64,000 nucleotides of DNA from Pontibacter sp. HSC-14F20 (GCF_019599265.1 NZ_JAHZTC010000008.1:124001-188000), one strand, 5' to 3'; positions 52,401-60,303 are shown, counted from the first letter of the stretch. A program made the numbers and translations. The notes: generated from the sequence alone by a model not told the origin.

Positions 52401-52862
52401 ACTGACCACCTGCGCCAGATGGACGACCTGAAGCAAGTAGTGCAGAACGCGGTGTACGAGCAGAAAGACCCGCTTTTGATCTACAAGTTTGAGTCGTTTG
52501 AGCTGTTCAAGCGCATGATCGGCAAAGTGAATGAGGAGACGGTTTCCTTCCTGTTCCATGCCTTTATACCTGTGCAGGCGCCAGAGCAGGTGCAGGAGGC
52601 GCGTGTGCCGCAAATGCCAAAGCCACCGGTTTTGCAAGAACAGAAAGCTGAAGTGCACTCATCGCTTGAGGGCAGTGACGGAGCGTCTTCCATACCAGCG
52701 CCGGAACCGGAGCGTATCATGCCGGCTCACTCACAGAAATTGGCCGGTCGCAATGACCGTGTAAGCGTGCAGTACAACGATGGCCGCGTGCTGAAAGACG
52801 TGAAATTCAAAACGGTTGAGCAGGATTTGCTCCAGAACCGCTGCGTACTGATTGAAGACTAA
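49491..52862 (+). CDS. secA: Preprotein translocase ATPase SecA
   Basis: 1123 residues, longer than the 901 of E. coli but normal for Bacteroidota. Walker A is ATGEGKTLVA (about 195-203), the DEAD-type motif is DEVDSVLIDDARTPL (about 302), and the helicase-like second motor domain has TNMAGRGTDIKL and RQLRGRAGRQGDPGSS. SecA drives proteins through SecYEG. The C-terminus keeps GRND, then reads RVSVQYNDG and ends CVLIED: the usual CxC...CH zinc tail that binds SecB is missing. A terminator follows. Confidence 0.97.
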   Translation: MFDFFGKTVAKIFGTKSDRDIKEVVPYVSKINEEYAKLTSLTDDQLRLKTIEIKGIIDERLKPTDEKIAALHKRVVDETELNIVQKEAIFSEIDELEKERNKELEVVLMEVLPVGFAIVKETARRWKENGQLVVTANDMDRQFASRKPNVQIEGEKAVWANKWMAAGNEITWDMLHYDVQLIGGIVLHQGKIAEMATGEGKTLVATLPAFLNALSKRGVHVVTVNDYLARRDSEWMAPLFEFHGITIDCIDKHQPNSEGRRNAYRADITYGTNNEFGFDYLRDNMSRETKDLVQRKHHYAMVDEVDSVLIDDARTPLIISGPVPRGDEHEFYQLKPRIAMLVDAQRKVVMNFLTEAKRLIKEGNTQEGGLALFRAYRGLPKSKPLIKFLSETGNRAIMQKVENHFLQDNSRMMPEADEPLYFTIDEKHNQIELTENGIDLITGQGEDPQLFILPDIGTEIANIENDKSLSEEETLHAKEKLIADFQEKTKRVHTINQLLKAYTLFEKDTEYIVTPDNKVKIVDEQTGRVMEGRRYSDGLHQAIEAKENVKVEDATQTYATVTLQNYFRMYHKLSGMTGTAETEAGEFWDIYKLDVVVIPTNRPISRQDEHDKVYKTTREKYNAVADEIVQLTEKGRPVLVGTTSVEISELLSRMLTLRKIRHQVLNAKMHQKEAEIVAEAGKPGTVTIATNMAGRGTDIKLTPESKASGGLAIIGTERHESRRVDRQLRGRAGRQGDPGSSQFFVSLEDNLMRLFGSDRIARLMDRMGLEEGEVIQHSMITNSIERAQKKVEENNFGQRKRLLEYDDVMNAQREVVYKRRRNALYGERLELDIWNMIYDISEDMVVNYKNTADYDNFQLNIIRVFGINTTITENDFKSGQANALVERLYNEALNHYLAKNKQIAEQAYPIIENIHLNRGPMIENVAVPFTDGKRQLAAVANLTKTYESHGMELIRAMEKIITLGTIDQAWTDHLRQMDDLKQVVQNAVYEQKDPLLIYKFESFELFKRMIGKVNEETVSFLFHAFIPVQAPEQVQEARVPQMPKPPVLQEQKAEVHSSLEGSDGASSIPAPEPERIMPAHSQKLAGRNDRVSVQYNDGRVLKDVKFKTVEQDLLQNRCVLIED

Positions 52863-52868
52863 GATAAG

Positions 52869-52907
52869 ATAGCCGCCTTCTGAAAAGCCTGGCGGCTATA
52901 CTTTTTA
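52869..52907 (+). terminator. Terminator of secA
   Basis: ATAGCCGCC (52869-52877) pairs with GGCGGCTAT (52891-52899), followed by a T tract after ACT. Stem of 9 bp, 6 bp after the secA stop. Confidence 0.88.
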
Positions 52908-52923
52908 TATGATCATCTAAAAG

Positions 52924-52969
52924 CAAAGGATATAAAAGCGGGTGCAGAACCGAGTCTTTATATCCTTTG
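52924..52969. promoter_or_regulatory. 13-bp perfect inverted repeat over the deoC promoter
   Basis: CAAAGGATATAAA (52924-52936) and TTTATATCCTTTG (52957-52969), separated by 20 bp. The right arm contains TATCCTTTG, a -7-like element (TA, 3 nt, TTTG) for deoC; the left arm holds the same element on the other strand. Likely a symmetric operator or divergent promoter pair. Confidence 0.5.
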
Positions 52970-53002
52970 TCTTTTGTTAAAAAACCTCTTTTGTCAAAAA
53001 CT

Positions 53003-53674
53003 ATGTCAGGAGAAGAACTTGCTATTTATATAGACCACACCATTCTGCGTCCGGATGCTACACAGGATCAGGTGCTGCAGCTTTGCGACGAAGCACGAAG
53101 CTACGGCTTTGCAGCGGTGTGCGTACCGCCCAGCTATGTGCAGGCCGCCGCCGAGCGGCTGGGGCCGGGATCTTTAGTGAAGGTAGCTACTGTGGTAGGT
53201 TTTCCGTTGGGCTATACCCATCCCAAAGTAAAGTTTCTGGAAACCCACCAGGCCATCGCCGACGGCGCTAACGAAATCGATGTCGTGATGAATGTGTCGT
53301 TTTTCAAGTCGGGCAGGTATAGCGAGATAGAGAGTGAGTTGAGTGACCTGGCGAATTTTTGTCATTTGAAAGAAGCAGAACTGAAGGTGATCATCGAGAC
53401 GGCGTTGCTTTCGCAGGACGAGATTACCAAAGCCTGTGAGATCTGCGCTGCGGCCGGAGTAGACTTTGTTAAAACATCAACAGGCTTTGCTTCGGGTGGA
53501 GCCCGGGTGGAAGATGTGCAACTGATGCGCCGCGTACTGCCCAACCACATCAAAATAAAAGCATCGGGCGGCATTAAAACATACACCGATGCCGTAGCGT
53601 TAATTGAGGCTGGAGCCGACCGTTTAGGTTGCTCTGCCAGTATCCAAATTGTAAAGCATGAACAGAGCGCTTAG
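53003..53674 (+). CDS. deoC: Deoxyribose-phosphate aldolase
   Basis: 223 residues from ATG 53003. TIM barrel with YIDHTILRPDAT at the start, EIDVVMNVSFFKSG, the Schiff-base lysine in DFVKTSTGF and the second lysine in IKASGGIKTYTDA. It splits 2-deoxyribose-5-phosphate into acetaldehyde and glyceraldehyde-3-phosphate in nucleoside breakdown. The longer frame begins with a TTG inside the promoter repeat and is rejected. The SPOR gene overlaps its last 17 bases. Confidence 0.94.
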   Translation: MSGEELAIYIDHTILRPDATQDQVLQLCDEARSYGFAAVCVPPSYVQAAAERLGPGSLVKVATVVGFPLGYTHPKVKFLETHQAIADGANEIDVVMNVSFFKSGRYSEIESELSDLANFCHLKEAELKVIIETALLSQDEITKACEICAAAGVDFVKTSTGFASGGARVEDVQLMRRVLPNHIKIKASGGIKTYTDAVALIEAGADRLGCSASIQIVKHEQSA

Positions 53675-54164
53675 TTTCCTTTTTATCATTGCCCTGATAG
53701 TGTCGTCGGCCTGCAAGCCCTCAGCAACGGCCCGCACAAGTTCACCAGACAGAACCAGTGCCCGCGTTGTGGACGACATCAGCGTATACCGTCCTACCTA
53801 CCCGGCCGATGATGCCAATGCCCCGGCAACCGCCAGAGTAGAACCAACAAACCATGCGAATGCCAAGGTAGCTGTACTCATGGATTCGGTGGCTAGCGTA
53901 AACAAGAACATCCGTTATGCACAGGGCTACCGCATTTTGGCTTATAACGGTTCGGAGCGCCAGACCGTGATGAACCTGCGCAAGGCCATCATTGCCCGCG
54001 TACCGGAGCAGAAGGATTATCTGACCTACCAGCAACCGAACTTCCGGCTCAAGATTGGCGACTACTTTAGCCGCATGGAGGCGCAACAAGTGCTCAACCA
54101 AATCGGCGACCTGATTCCTAACGCACATATTGTGCAGGATCAGATCAACATACCGAAGAACTAA
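53658..54164 (+). CDS. SPOR-domain lipoprotein
   Basis: 168 residues. The lipobox is at IALIVSSACK. After a Thr/Ala-rich linker (about 20-85), residues about 90-165 form a SPOR-like domain (RYAQGYRILAYNGSERQTVM, IGDYFSRMEAQQVLNQIG). SPOR domains bind denuded peptidoglycan at division sites. The start overlaps the end of deoC by 17 bp, so translation is coupled. The TAA stop lies in TAAGGTATAG. Confidence 0.85.
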   Translation: MNRALSFLFIIALIVSSACKPSATARTSSPDRTSARVVDDISVYRPTYPADDANAPATARVEPTNHANAKVAVLMDSVASVNKNIRYAQGYRILAYNGSERQTVMNLRKAIIARVPEQKDYLTYQQPNFRLKIGDYFSRMEAQQVLNQIGDLIPNAHIVQDQINIPKN

Positions 54165-54192
54165 GGTATAGTGACCTGCTACAGGTATACAG

Positions 54193-54230
54193 CGTTGCAG
54201 TTGCTCAGGCGGCTGCAACGTTTTTCTTTT
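54193..54230 (+). terminator. Terminator after the SPOR gene
   Basis: CGTTGCAG (54193-54200) pairs with CTGCAACG (54213-54220), followed by TTTTTCTTTTT. The tail leads into the next promoter box. Confidence 0.88.
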
Positions 54231-54238
54231 TATATTTG
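54231..54238 (+). promoter_or_regulatory. -7 element of the M20 peptidase gene
   Basis: TATATTTG matches TAnnTTTG directly after a terminator T tract; predicted leader about 40 nt. Confidence 0.55.
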
Positions 54239-54284
54239 AGAGCTTGTAATAAGGTGAGTAGTGCCTTATCACTGAAATACTTAC

Positions 54285-55487
54285 ATGAATCAACTAGCAC
54301 AGAAAATAAAAGAGCTGGCCACGACCTATACCCAGGATACTGTAGGTATACGCCGGCACATTCACGCTAATCCGGAGCTTTCCTTTGAAGAGCACAATAC
54401 GGCCGCTTACGTGCAGAAGGTGTTGCAAAGCTACGGCCTGGAAACAGTCCGTATGGCCAATACGGGTGTGGTAGCTTTGATCAAAGGACGTAATCCGGAA
54501 AGCAAAACGATTGCCCTGCGTGCCGATTTGGATGCTTTGCCGATTACGGAACAGAATACCGTAGATTATAAATCGAAGAACGAAGGCGTGATGCATGCCT
54601 GCGGGCACGATGTGCACACAGCTTCTCTGTTAGGTGCTGCCCGTATTTTGCAGGACCTGCGCGGAGAGTTTGAAGGCACCGTTAAGTTAGTGTTCCAGCC
54701 GGGTGAGGAGAAGTTTCCGGGCGGAGCCTCTGTCATGATCAAAGAGGGGGTACTGCAGCAGCCAGCGCCATTAGGTATAATTGGCCAGCACGTGTTCCCA
54801 ATGCTGCCGACCGGTAAAGTTGGTTTCCGTTCAGGTATGTACATGGCCAGCGCGGACGAAATCTATATTACCGTGAAAGGGAAAGGTGGTCATGCAGCCT
54901 TGCCGGAGCTTAATGTGGACCCGGTGCTGATTACGTCGCACCTGATTGTGGCGCTGCAACAGATCGTGAGCCGCCACGCCAGCCCCAAAGTACCCACAGT
55001 GCTCTCTTTTGGCAAGGTGGAAGCCTTGGGTGCTACGAATGTGATACCGAATGAAGTGAAGGTAGAAGGCACTTTCCGGACCATGGATGAGGTATGGCGC
55101 AAAGAAGCGCACCGCCGTATACGCAAACTGGCCGAAGGACTTTGCGAAAGCATGGGCGGCAGCTGCGACATCGACATTAAGTTTGGCTATCCTTTCCTGA
55201 AAAACGACCCTGACCTGACCGGCCGTGCCCGCGAGGCCGCAGTGGTATACCTTGGGGAGGAAAACGTGGTGGACCTTGACCTGTGGATGGGAGCAGAGGA
55301 CTTTGCCTATTACTCGCAGGAAGTGGCTGCCTGCTTCTACCGCCTGGGTACACGCAACGAGGCACGCGGCATCACCTCAGGCGTACATACCCCAACCTTT
55401 GATATAGACGAAACAGCATTGGAAACCAGCATCGGCTTAATGGCCTGGATTGCCGTGCAGGAATTAGTAGTTCAAACAGTAGACTAA
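54285..55487 (+). CDS. M20-family amidohydrolase/peptidase
   Basis: 400 residues, the usual length of the AmhX/HipO/IAA-amino-acid hydrolase group. Metal ligands are seen in MHACGHDVHTASLLGAAR and VFQPGEEKFPGGA, and near the end VHTPTFDID. The lid/dimerisation domain (about 185-300) contains GKGGHAALPELNVDP. It removes N-acyl groups or opens peptides; the substrate is unknown. The DUF2490-like gene follows after 6 bp on the same transcript. Confidence 0.9.
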   Translation: MNQLAQKIKELATTYTQDTVGIRRHIHANPELSFEEHNTAAYVQKVLQSYGLETVRMANTGVVALIKGRNPESKTIALRADLDALPITEQNTVDYKSKNEGVMHACGHDVHTASLLGAARILQDLRGEFEGTVKLVFQPGEEKFPGGASVMIKEGVLQQPAPLGIIGQHVFPMLPTGKVGFRSGMYMASADEIYITVKGKGGHAALPELNVDPVLITSHLIVALQQIVSRHASPKVPTVLSFGKVEALGATNVIPNEVKVEGTFRTMDEVWRKEAHRRIRKLAEGLCESMGGSCDIDIKFGYPFLKNDPDLTGRAREAAVVYLGEENVVDLDLWMGAEDFAYYSQEVAACFYRLGTRNEARGITSGVHTPTFDIDETALETSIGLMAWIAVQELVVQTVD

Positions 55488-55493
55488 ACAAAT

Positions 55494-56270
55494 ATGAAGA
55501 AATTATACCTGATCCTCTCACTGGCTATGTTGCCGCTGCTGAGCCATGCTCAAAGCAAAATAAATGCACCTACTGCCATCTGGCCCGAACTACAGTTGAG
55601 CTACGGATTGGGTGAGAGCGGCCTTGTATTTCTGCAGAACCAGTACCGCATTAACACCGACGACCGCTTCAACGGCGTAGGCAGTTTTGAGCGTATCGAG
55701 TTTACCCTAGGGTATGAGCATACCTTTACCGACCACTGGCTGGCGGGCGCTATGTTCCGTTATGCGAAAGAGGACATGCCTTCGAGCAACTTCACATCAG
55801 CTTTTTTGCGCCATGCCGGCAGCATTAAAGGTTTATACTTTAACAAACAGTTGACGCTCGATTATGTGAATCAGGACCGTCGCGATCCTTTTGCACGGTT
55901 CAGGCTGGGGGTGGAGTTGGGCAAACGCCTTCCATTAGGTGAGCGTTTTATCACACCGTCCCTATCCTATGAGATGCTGGTGGTAAAGGATTTCGGAGAT
56001 GAAACAAATGATTTACTGGAGCGCACCATCGACCGTACCCGTTTTAGATTAGACGCCACCTACGAGATCAACGACAAAATTCGTATCACGCCTTACTTCA
56101 TGCGGCAAACCGATTACTATTTTGTGGAAATGAGTCCGAAATATGACGAAGACGGGATGTTGACCGAACAAGGCTTTACCACAAAGCGCAACCGCATTTC
56201 GCCTGTTTTTGGACTTGAGCTGAAGTATACCTTCAACAGAGCTACTTCTACCGCTAGCTCTACCTATTAA
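55494..56270 (+). CDS. Secreted beta-barrel protein, DUF2490-like
   Basis: 258 residues. A signal peptide (MKKLYLILSLAMLPLLSHAQ) is followed by alternating strands rich in aromatic residues ending in Phe/Tyr (WPELQLSYGLG, YEHTFTDHWLAGAMFRY, KIRITPYFMRQTDYYF). This pattern fits DUF2490, thought to be small outer-membrane barrels. Function unknown. It lies 6 bp behind the M20 gene. Confidence 0.75.
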   Translation: MKKLYLILSLAMLPLLSHAQSKINAPTAIWPELQLSYGLGESGLVFLQNQYRINTDDRFNGVGSFERIEFTLGYEHTFTDHWLAGAMFRYAKEDMPSSNFTSAFLRHAGSIKGLYFNKQLTLDYVNQDRRDPFARFRLGVELGKRLPLGERFITPSLSYEMLVVKDFGDETNDLLERTIDRTRFRLDATYEINDKIRITPYFMRQTDYYFVEMSPKYDEDGMLTEQGFTTKRNRISPVFGLELKYTFNRATSTASSTY

Positions 56271-56353
56271 ATTGCTGAAAAATTGGCAGAAGTGTCAGGT
56301 TTATCCCCTAATATTAAATGACATTATTTCATGATTTTATAAAATAATCTGGC

Positions 56354-56369
56354 TGGCAAACTTTTGGCT
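56354..56369 (+). promoter_or_regulatory. Possible sigma-54-type promoter of hsp20
   Basis: TGGCAAACTTTTGGCT has GG and GC separated by exactly 10 bp, as in -24/-12 promoters (consensus TGGCAC-N5-TTGC), with one mismatch in the -12 element. No TAnnTTTG box fits. Tentative. Confidence 0.35.
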
Positions 56370-56417
56370 ATACCTTGTGTGTAAGTGAAAACATCAACTT
56401 AAAAACAGGAGGTAGCT

Positions 56418-56915
56418 ATGGTACTTAGAAAATACAATGGCATGCAGGATGACATGCCGCAGACTTTCAGTTCAATGCTAGACAGATTCTTCAACGAGTC
56501 TGTAAACTCACGAGGCTTTGCCGGTTTTACGCCGCATGTGGATGCCTGCGAAACCGAGAATGGTTACGAAATTGAAGTAGCCCTGCCTGGTATTCACAAA
56601 GAGGACATTGCCATCGATTTTCAGGAAGGCAAGCTGACAATTTCGGGAGAGCGCCGCTTCGAGAAGCAAGAAGGCCGCCGCTATCAGATGCTGGAAACCC
56701 AGTACGGTACCTTCTCCCGCTCGTTCTATTTGCCTGACAACGTGGACCCGGACAAGATCTCGGCGCAACTGCAGGATGGTTTGCTGCTAGTGAACGTGCC
56801 GAAAGACGAGCACAAAACCATGAAGCGCCAGATCACCATCGCTGGTGGAGAGGAAGCCAAGCAACCAGTGAAGCAAAAACGGGTAGTGGCTTCTGAGAAC
56901 GGCAAAGAGAAATAA
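56418..56915 (+). CDS. Small heat-shock protein (Hsp20/alpha-crystallin)
   Basis: 165 residues. The alpha-crystallin domain covers about 35-140 (PHVDACETENGYEIEVALPG, GKLTISGERRFE, then FSRSFYLPDNVD and the closing LLLVNVPKDE). The IxI-type tail is weak (RQITIAGG). It binds unfolding proteins as an ATP-independent holdase. The ATG is preceded by AGGAGGT (56407-56413), a strong Shine-Dalgarno that is rare in this phylum. Followed by a strong terminator and by htrA, another envelope-stress gene. Confidence 0.95.
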   Translation: MVLRKYNGMQDDMPQTFSSMLDRFFNESVNSRGFAGFTPHVDACETENGYEIEVALPGIHKEDIAIDFQEGKLTISGERRFEKQEGRRYQMLETQYGTFSRSFYLPDNVDPDKISAQLQDGLLLVNVPKDEHKTMKRQITIAGGEEAKQPVKQKRVVASENGKEK

Positions 56916-56927
56916 GTATAGTAATTG

Positions 56928-56964
56928 ACAAAAAAGAGGCCACCCAAACTGGCCTCTTTTTTGT
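56928..56964 (+). terminator. Terminator of hsp20
   Basis: ACAAAAAAGAGGCCA (56928-56942) pairs perfectly with TGGCCTCTTTTTTGT (56950-56964), loop 7 nt. Confidence 0.94.
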
Positions 56965-57092
56965 TATAGAAATGTTAAAGAATGCAAATTGCCTTGACCC
57001 GGTATACTCCCGTATAGTATATTAGCGTTAAAGGTTTGTTATATATACAATTTTTAATATTAGAGATTCACCAATCAGGAGGAGTTCAATAC

Positions 57093-58586
57093 ATGAAAAC
57101 GAAACAGTTTATTGTTGGCCTTACACTTTCGGCGCTAATGGGCGGCGGAGTGGCAGTAGGCAGCTATAAGTTGCTGGAGAGTGATAGTCCGCAGGGAGTA
57201 GAGAATCAACAGCAGTACCCGACCGTACGCTACACGAGCGACATGCGCAGCAGCAACGTGATCGTGCCGGAAGGTCTTAATTTTGTTAATGCAGCGCAAG
57301 TCACTACGCCAGCCGTTGTGCACGTGATGACGGAGTACAGTGCTCGTACCACACAGGGCAGGAATACCCCAATGGATCCTTTCCTGCGGGAGTTTTTCGG
57401 TGATGGCTTTGGTGAGCGGGTGCCACGCGGTCCGCAGATGGGTTCCGGCTCCGGCGTGATCATCGCCTCGAATGGCTACATCGTCACGAACAACCACGTA
57501 ATTGACCGTGCCGATAAAATAGAAGTGACGCTGGACGATAAGCGTAAGTTTGAGGCAACCCTGGTAGGTACTGACCCTACTACAGACCTTGCCTTACTAA
57601 AGATTAACGCCGACAAACTGCCGGTTATTCGCTACGGCAATTCCGATGATTTGCAGGTAGGCGAGTGGGTGCTGGCCGTAGGTAACCCCATGAACCTGAC
57701 TTCTACGGTAACAGCAGGTATAGTGAGCGCCAAGGGACGTAACATTAACATTCTGCGCACCAGCGCCACCGATGACCTGAGCATCGAATCTTTTATTCAG
57801 ACTGATGCAGCGGTAAACCCTGGTAACAGTGGCGGCGCTCTTGTAAACCTGAATGGTGATCTGGTAGGTATAAACACAGCGATTGCTTCGCAGACCGGTT
57901 CTTTTGCAGGATACTCTTTTGCGGTGCCTTCTGCCATTGTAAGCAAAGTGGTGGATGACCTGCTGAAATACGGAGAAGTGCAGCGTGCCCTGCTTGGGGC
58001 AACTATTCGTGAGATTGATGCAGCTCTTGCCAAAGAGAAAAGCCTTAACACACTGAGCGGAGTATACCTGGAGGAAGTGCGTGAAGGTGGCGCTAAAGAA
58101 GCAGGTCTGCAGAATGGTGACGTGGTAACAGCTATCAACGATGTAAAAGTGGCTCGCACTTCGCAACTGCTCGAGCAGGTAGCGCGTTATCGCCCTGGCG
58201 ACAAGGTGAAGGTAGAATACCTGCGTGACGGCAAGACCCGTACAGCAAACGTAACGCTCCGCAACCTGAACAACAGCACCGAGATATCGAAGCGCAGCAA
58301 TGCTAGTGCTGTAACATTCGACGGCGCTTCCTTTGAGGCAGTGAGCAAGCAGGAAATGAATAAGCTAGGTATAGACGGCGGTGCTAAAATCTCCAACGTA
58401 GCCAAGAGCAAGTTCCGAGACACGGGTATGAAAGATGGCTTCATCATCACCCGAATCGACAAGTATGCGGTAAACGTGCCTGCCGATGTGGAGCGTCACC
58501 TGAAGAACTTCGAAACCGGCATTGTGTACATAGAAGGTGTATACCCTGACGGTCTGAAAGCTTACTACCCGATCGGGAAACGCTAA
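57093..58586 (+). CDS. htrA: HtrA/DegP-family periplasmic serine protease
   Basis: 497 residues. An N-terminal hydrophobic segment (FIVGLTLSALMGGGVAVGSY) acts as signal or anchor. The trypsin-like domain has the triad His in TNNHVID (about 133), Asp in TTDLALLKI (about 164) and Ser in NPGNSGGAL (about 244). Two PDZ domains follow (about 300-385 and 410-490). It degrades or refolds damaged envelope proteins. The ATG at 57093 follows AGGAGGAG; the longer frame starting at 57036 is rejected. Its terminator was split by an IS1182-family element. Confidence 0.94.
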   Translation: MKTKQFIVGLTLSALMGGGVAVGSYKLLESDSPQGVENQQQYPTVRYTSDMRSSNVIVPEGLNFVNAAQVTTPAVVHVMTEYSARTTQGRNTPMDPFLREFFGDGFGERVPRGPQMGSGSGVIIASNGYIVTNNHVIDRADKIEVTLDDKRKFEATLVGTDPTTDLALLKINADKLPVIRYGNSDDLQVGEWVLAVGNPMNLTSTVTAGIVSAKGRNINILRTSATDDLSIESFIQTDAAVNPGNSGGALVNLNGDLVGINTAIASQTGSFAGYSFAVPSAIVSKVVDDLLKYGEVQRALLGATIREIDAALAKEKSLNTLSGVYLEEVREGGAKEAGLQNGDVVTAINDVKVARTSQLLEQVARYRPGDKVKVEYLRDGKTRTANVTLRNLNNSTEISKRSNASAVTFDGASFEAVSKQEMNKLGIDGGAKISNVAKSKFRDTGMKDGFIITRIDKYAVNVPADVERHLKNFETGIVYIEGVYPDGLKAYYPIGKR

Positions 58587-58603
58587 GAATTAATTAGGTA
58601 ATT

Positions 58604-58624
58604 AAAAGCTCCTGCCATACATGG
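58604..58624 (+). terminator. Left half of the htrA terminator, split by an insertion sequence
   Basis: AAAAGCTCCTGCCATACATGG (58604-58624) is the ascending arm and loop; its partner TGGTGGGAGCTTTTTT lies at 60415-60430 on the far side of the IS1182-family element. Removing the element and one CATACATGG copy restores AAAAGCTCC/GGAGCTTTT with an inner CCA/TGG stem. Confidence 0.85.
58616..58624. repeat. Left target duplication of the IS1182-family element
   Basis: CATACATGG, repeated at 60409-60417. Confidence 0.9.
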
Positions 58625-58663
58625 GAGGGCACTGAAAAAGTCCCTCATTTAGGAGCAACCCTT

Positions 58664-58709
58664 AGAAGCGATCAGGTAAAACCATGTTTTTACCTGATCG
58701 CTTCTTTTA
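58664..58709. terminator. Internal terminator of the IS1182-family element
   Basis: AGAAGCGATCAGGTAAAA (58664-58681) pairs with TTTTACCTGATCGCTTCT (58688-58705), followed by TTTT. Eighteen perfect pairs, placed downstream of the transposase and blocking transcription from outside. Confidence 0.85.
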
Positions 58710-58827
58710 TTATCAGAAGTCGTGCTGGCCAACCGAACGATCACTTGTATAGCCAATCGGACTTTCAATTGTGTGTAGGGTCGGAAAGGAAGGGCGCCTG
58801 GGCGCTTTTGTGGGGAATTCCCGAGGC

Positions 58828-60303
58828 TTAAGCGCTTAGTTTGAGGATTCGCTTCAGGTTTACTGTGAAGATGGCCAGCGCTCCCTGCAGCTGCATGCTG
58901 GTGATGCCATAGGAGATGGCCCTGCCATAGCCATGGACGTTTTTGAGCTCGCTGTTCTTAGCTTCTATTTTATAGCGCTCCCTGGCCTTCTCCTTGAAGT
59001 AGGCTGTCTGTTGAAAGGCCTGCTGCTCCACATGGATAGGCGACTTGATGGTCACTCCGTAGGTTTTTGACTTGGCTCCTGGTTTGTAGCAACCCTCTTT
59101 TAAGGGGCAGCTCCTGCATTTTTGAACGTCAAAGTAGTAGACGGTTGCCTGGTTCTTGCCACGGTTCTTTTTCCCCTGACGTGCCTTTCGCATGGCCATA
59201 TGCCCGGCAGGACACACAAACATAGCTGCGTCTTTGTTATACTCAAACCTGGCTTCCTCCTTTCGGCTGCCCTGGCTGATGACAGGGTTGAGTTTGGCCA
59301 CCAGCTTTAGACTGCGGCCCTCCTTGTCCTGGAGCTTGAGGTTTTCCTTGCCCGAATAGGCCGCATCGCCGATTACTGTGTCCACCTGAAGGCCATTGGC
59401 GCGGCTTATTTCCACAAGCTTTGGAAGTTGGGGGCCATCGCCTTTTTCGCCCGAGGTGACAAGGGCGGCGGCAATGATGCGCTCCTCTGTCATGGCCAGA
59501 TGCGCTGTCATGGCCAGGTGCGTCTTGTAGCCAAAGAAGCTGCTGTCAGCCGATTTATGGCCCGTCCTGGCATCCGTGTCTTTGGAGAGCGTATGGCTCT
59601 CCTGGGTATCCTCCACCGTTTCCCTGAGCAGGTTGAGCTTCTCTCTAACGGCGGGAATCACACACAGCGCCTGGTCCGCTTCAACGAGCTTTTCAAGCCT
59701 GCGGCAGTAAGCCAGCTGCTCTTCCAACCCGCCCGAGTCATGCTGTTCGGGCATACGGCCTTTGATGTCTTCATCGATGCTGCAAAGGGCTTTGCGCAGC
59801 AGCCTTGAGCGTTCCCTGAGCACCTCCAGGGCGGATTGTGGATTTGACCTGGAGAGCGAGTGGGTGGCATCCACGATAAGGGAGTGGGACCTGATGATGC
59901 CCTTTTCAAGGGCAATGGCGACCGTCTTGCTGATCAGAAGGTTCAGCAGGTCGGTGTCCTTTAAGCGGAGCTTACGGAACTTGGTCAGGGAGCTGGGGTT
60001 GATGACCGCCTCCTCGGGTGAGAGGTCGAGAAAGTATTTGAAGGACATATCGTAGCGCGAGCGCTCCACCACGTCCACATCGGAGATCGTGTAGATGGTC
60101 TTCAGCAGCAAGTATTTGAACATGCGCACCGGGCTTTCGGCCCTGCGGCCATTGGTGGTGCAGTATTTACTGGCCAGCTCCTCGTAGATGAAAGTGAAGT
60201 CGATCAGCTCGTTGATTTTACGAAGCAGATTGTCCTGGGGGACAATCAGATCATAGAGCCCTGAATAGGGGCTTGGTTGAATTTGTTGCTGTTGCGCTAC
60301 CAT
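58828..60303 (-). CDS. IS1182-family transposase
   Basis: 491 residues from ATG 60303. Starts near YDLIVPQDNLLRKINELIDF, then LLLKTIYTISDVDVVERSRYDMSF typical of the family (key part SDVDVVERSRYDMSF). DDE residues: VDATHS, GDAAYSG, and Glu in YKIEAKNSELKNVHG. A cysteine patch (CRSCPLKEGC) precedes the last part. The still longer frame would start at 60411 inside the target duplication and is rejected. A small in-frame tandem repeat, HLAMTA-HLAMTE, occurs near residues 259-270. Confidence 0.93.
   Translation of the reverse strand: MVAQQQQIQPSPYSGLYDLIVPQDNLLRKINELIDFTFIYEELASKYCTTNGRRAESPVRMFKYLLLKTIYTISDVDVVERSRYDMSFKYFLDLSPEEAVINPSSLTKFRKLRLKDTDLLNLLISKTVAIALEKGIIRSHSLIVDATHSLSRSNPQSALEVLRERSRLLRKALCSIDEDIKGRMPEQHDSGGLEEQLAYCRRLEKLVEADQALCVIPAVREKLNLLRETVEDTQESHTLSKDTDARTGHKSADSSFFGYKTHLAMTAHLAMTEERIIAAALVTSGEKGDGPQLPKLVEISRANGLQVDTVIGDAAYSGKENLKLQDKEGRSLKLVAKLNPVISQGSRKEEARFEYNKDAAMFVCPAGHMAMRKARQGKKNRGKNQATVYYFDVQKCRSCPLKEGCYKPGAKSKTYGVTIKSPIHVEQQAFQQTAYFKEKARERYKIEAKNSELKNVHGYGRAISYGITSMQLQGALAIFTVNLKRILKLSA

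Noticed and set aside
52924..52969. Invertible promoter at deoC
   Set aside because: Only 20 bp separate the repeats, far too short for known invertible promoter segments.
56990..57030. E. coli-type promoter (TTGACC, 18 bp, TATATT) before htrA
   Set aside because: The housekeeping sigma factor of this phylum uses another consensus; the match is weak and unsupported.
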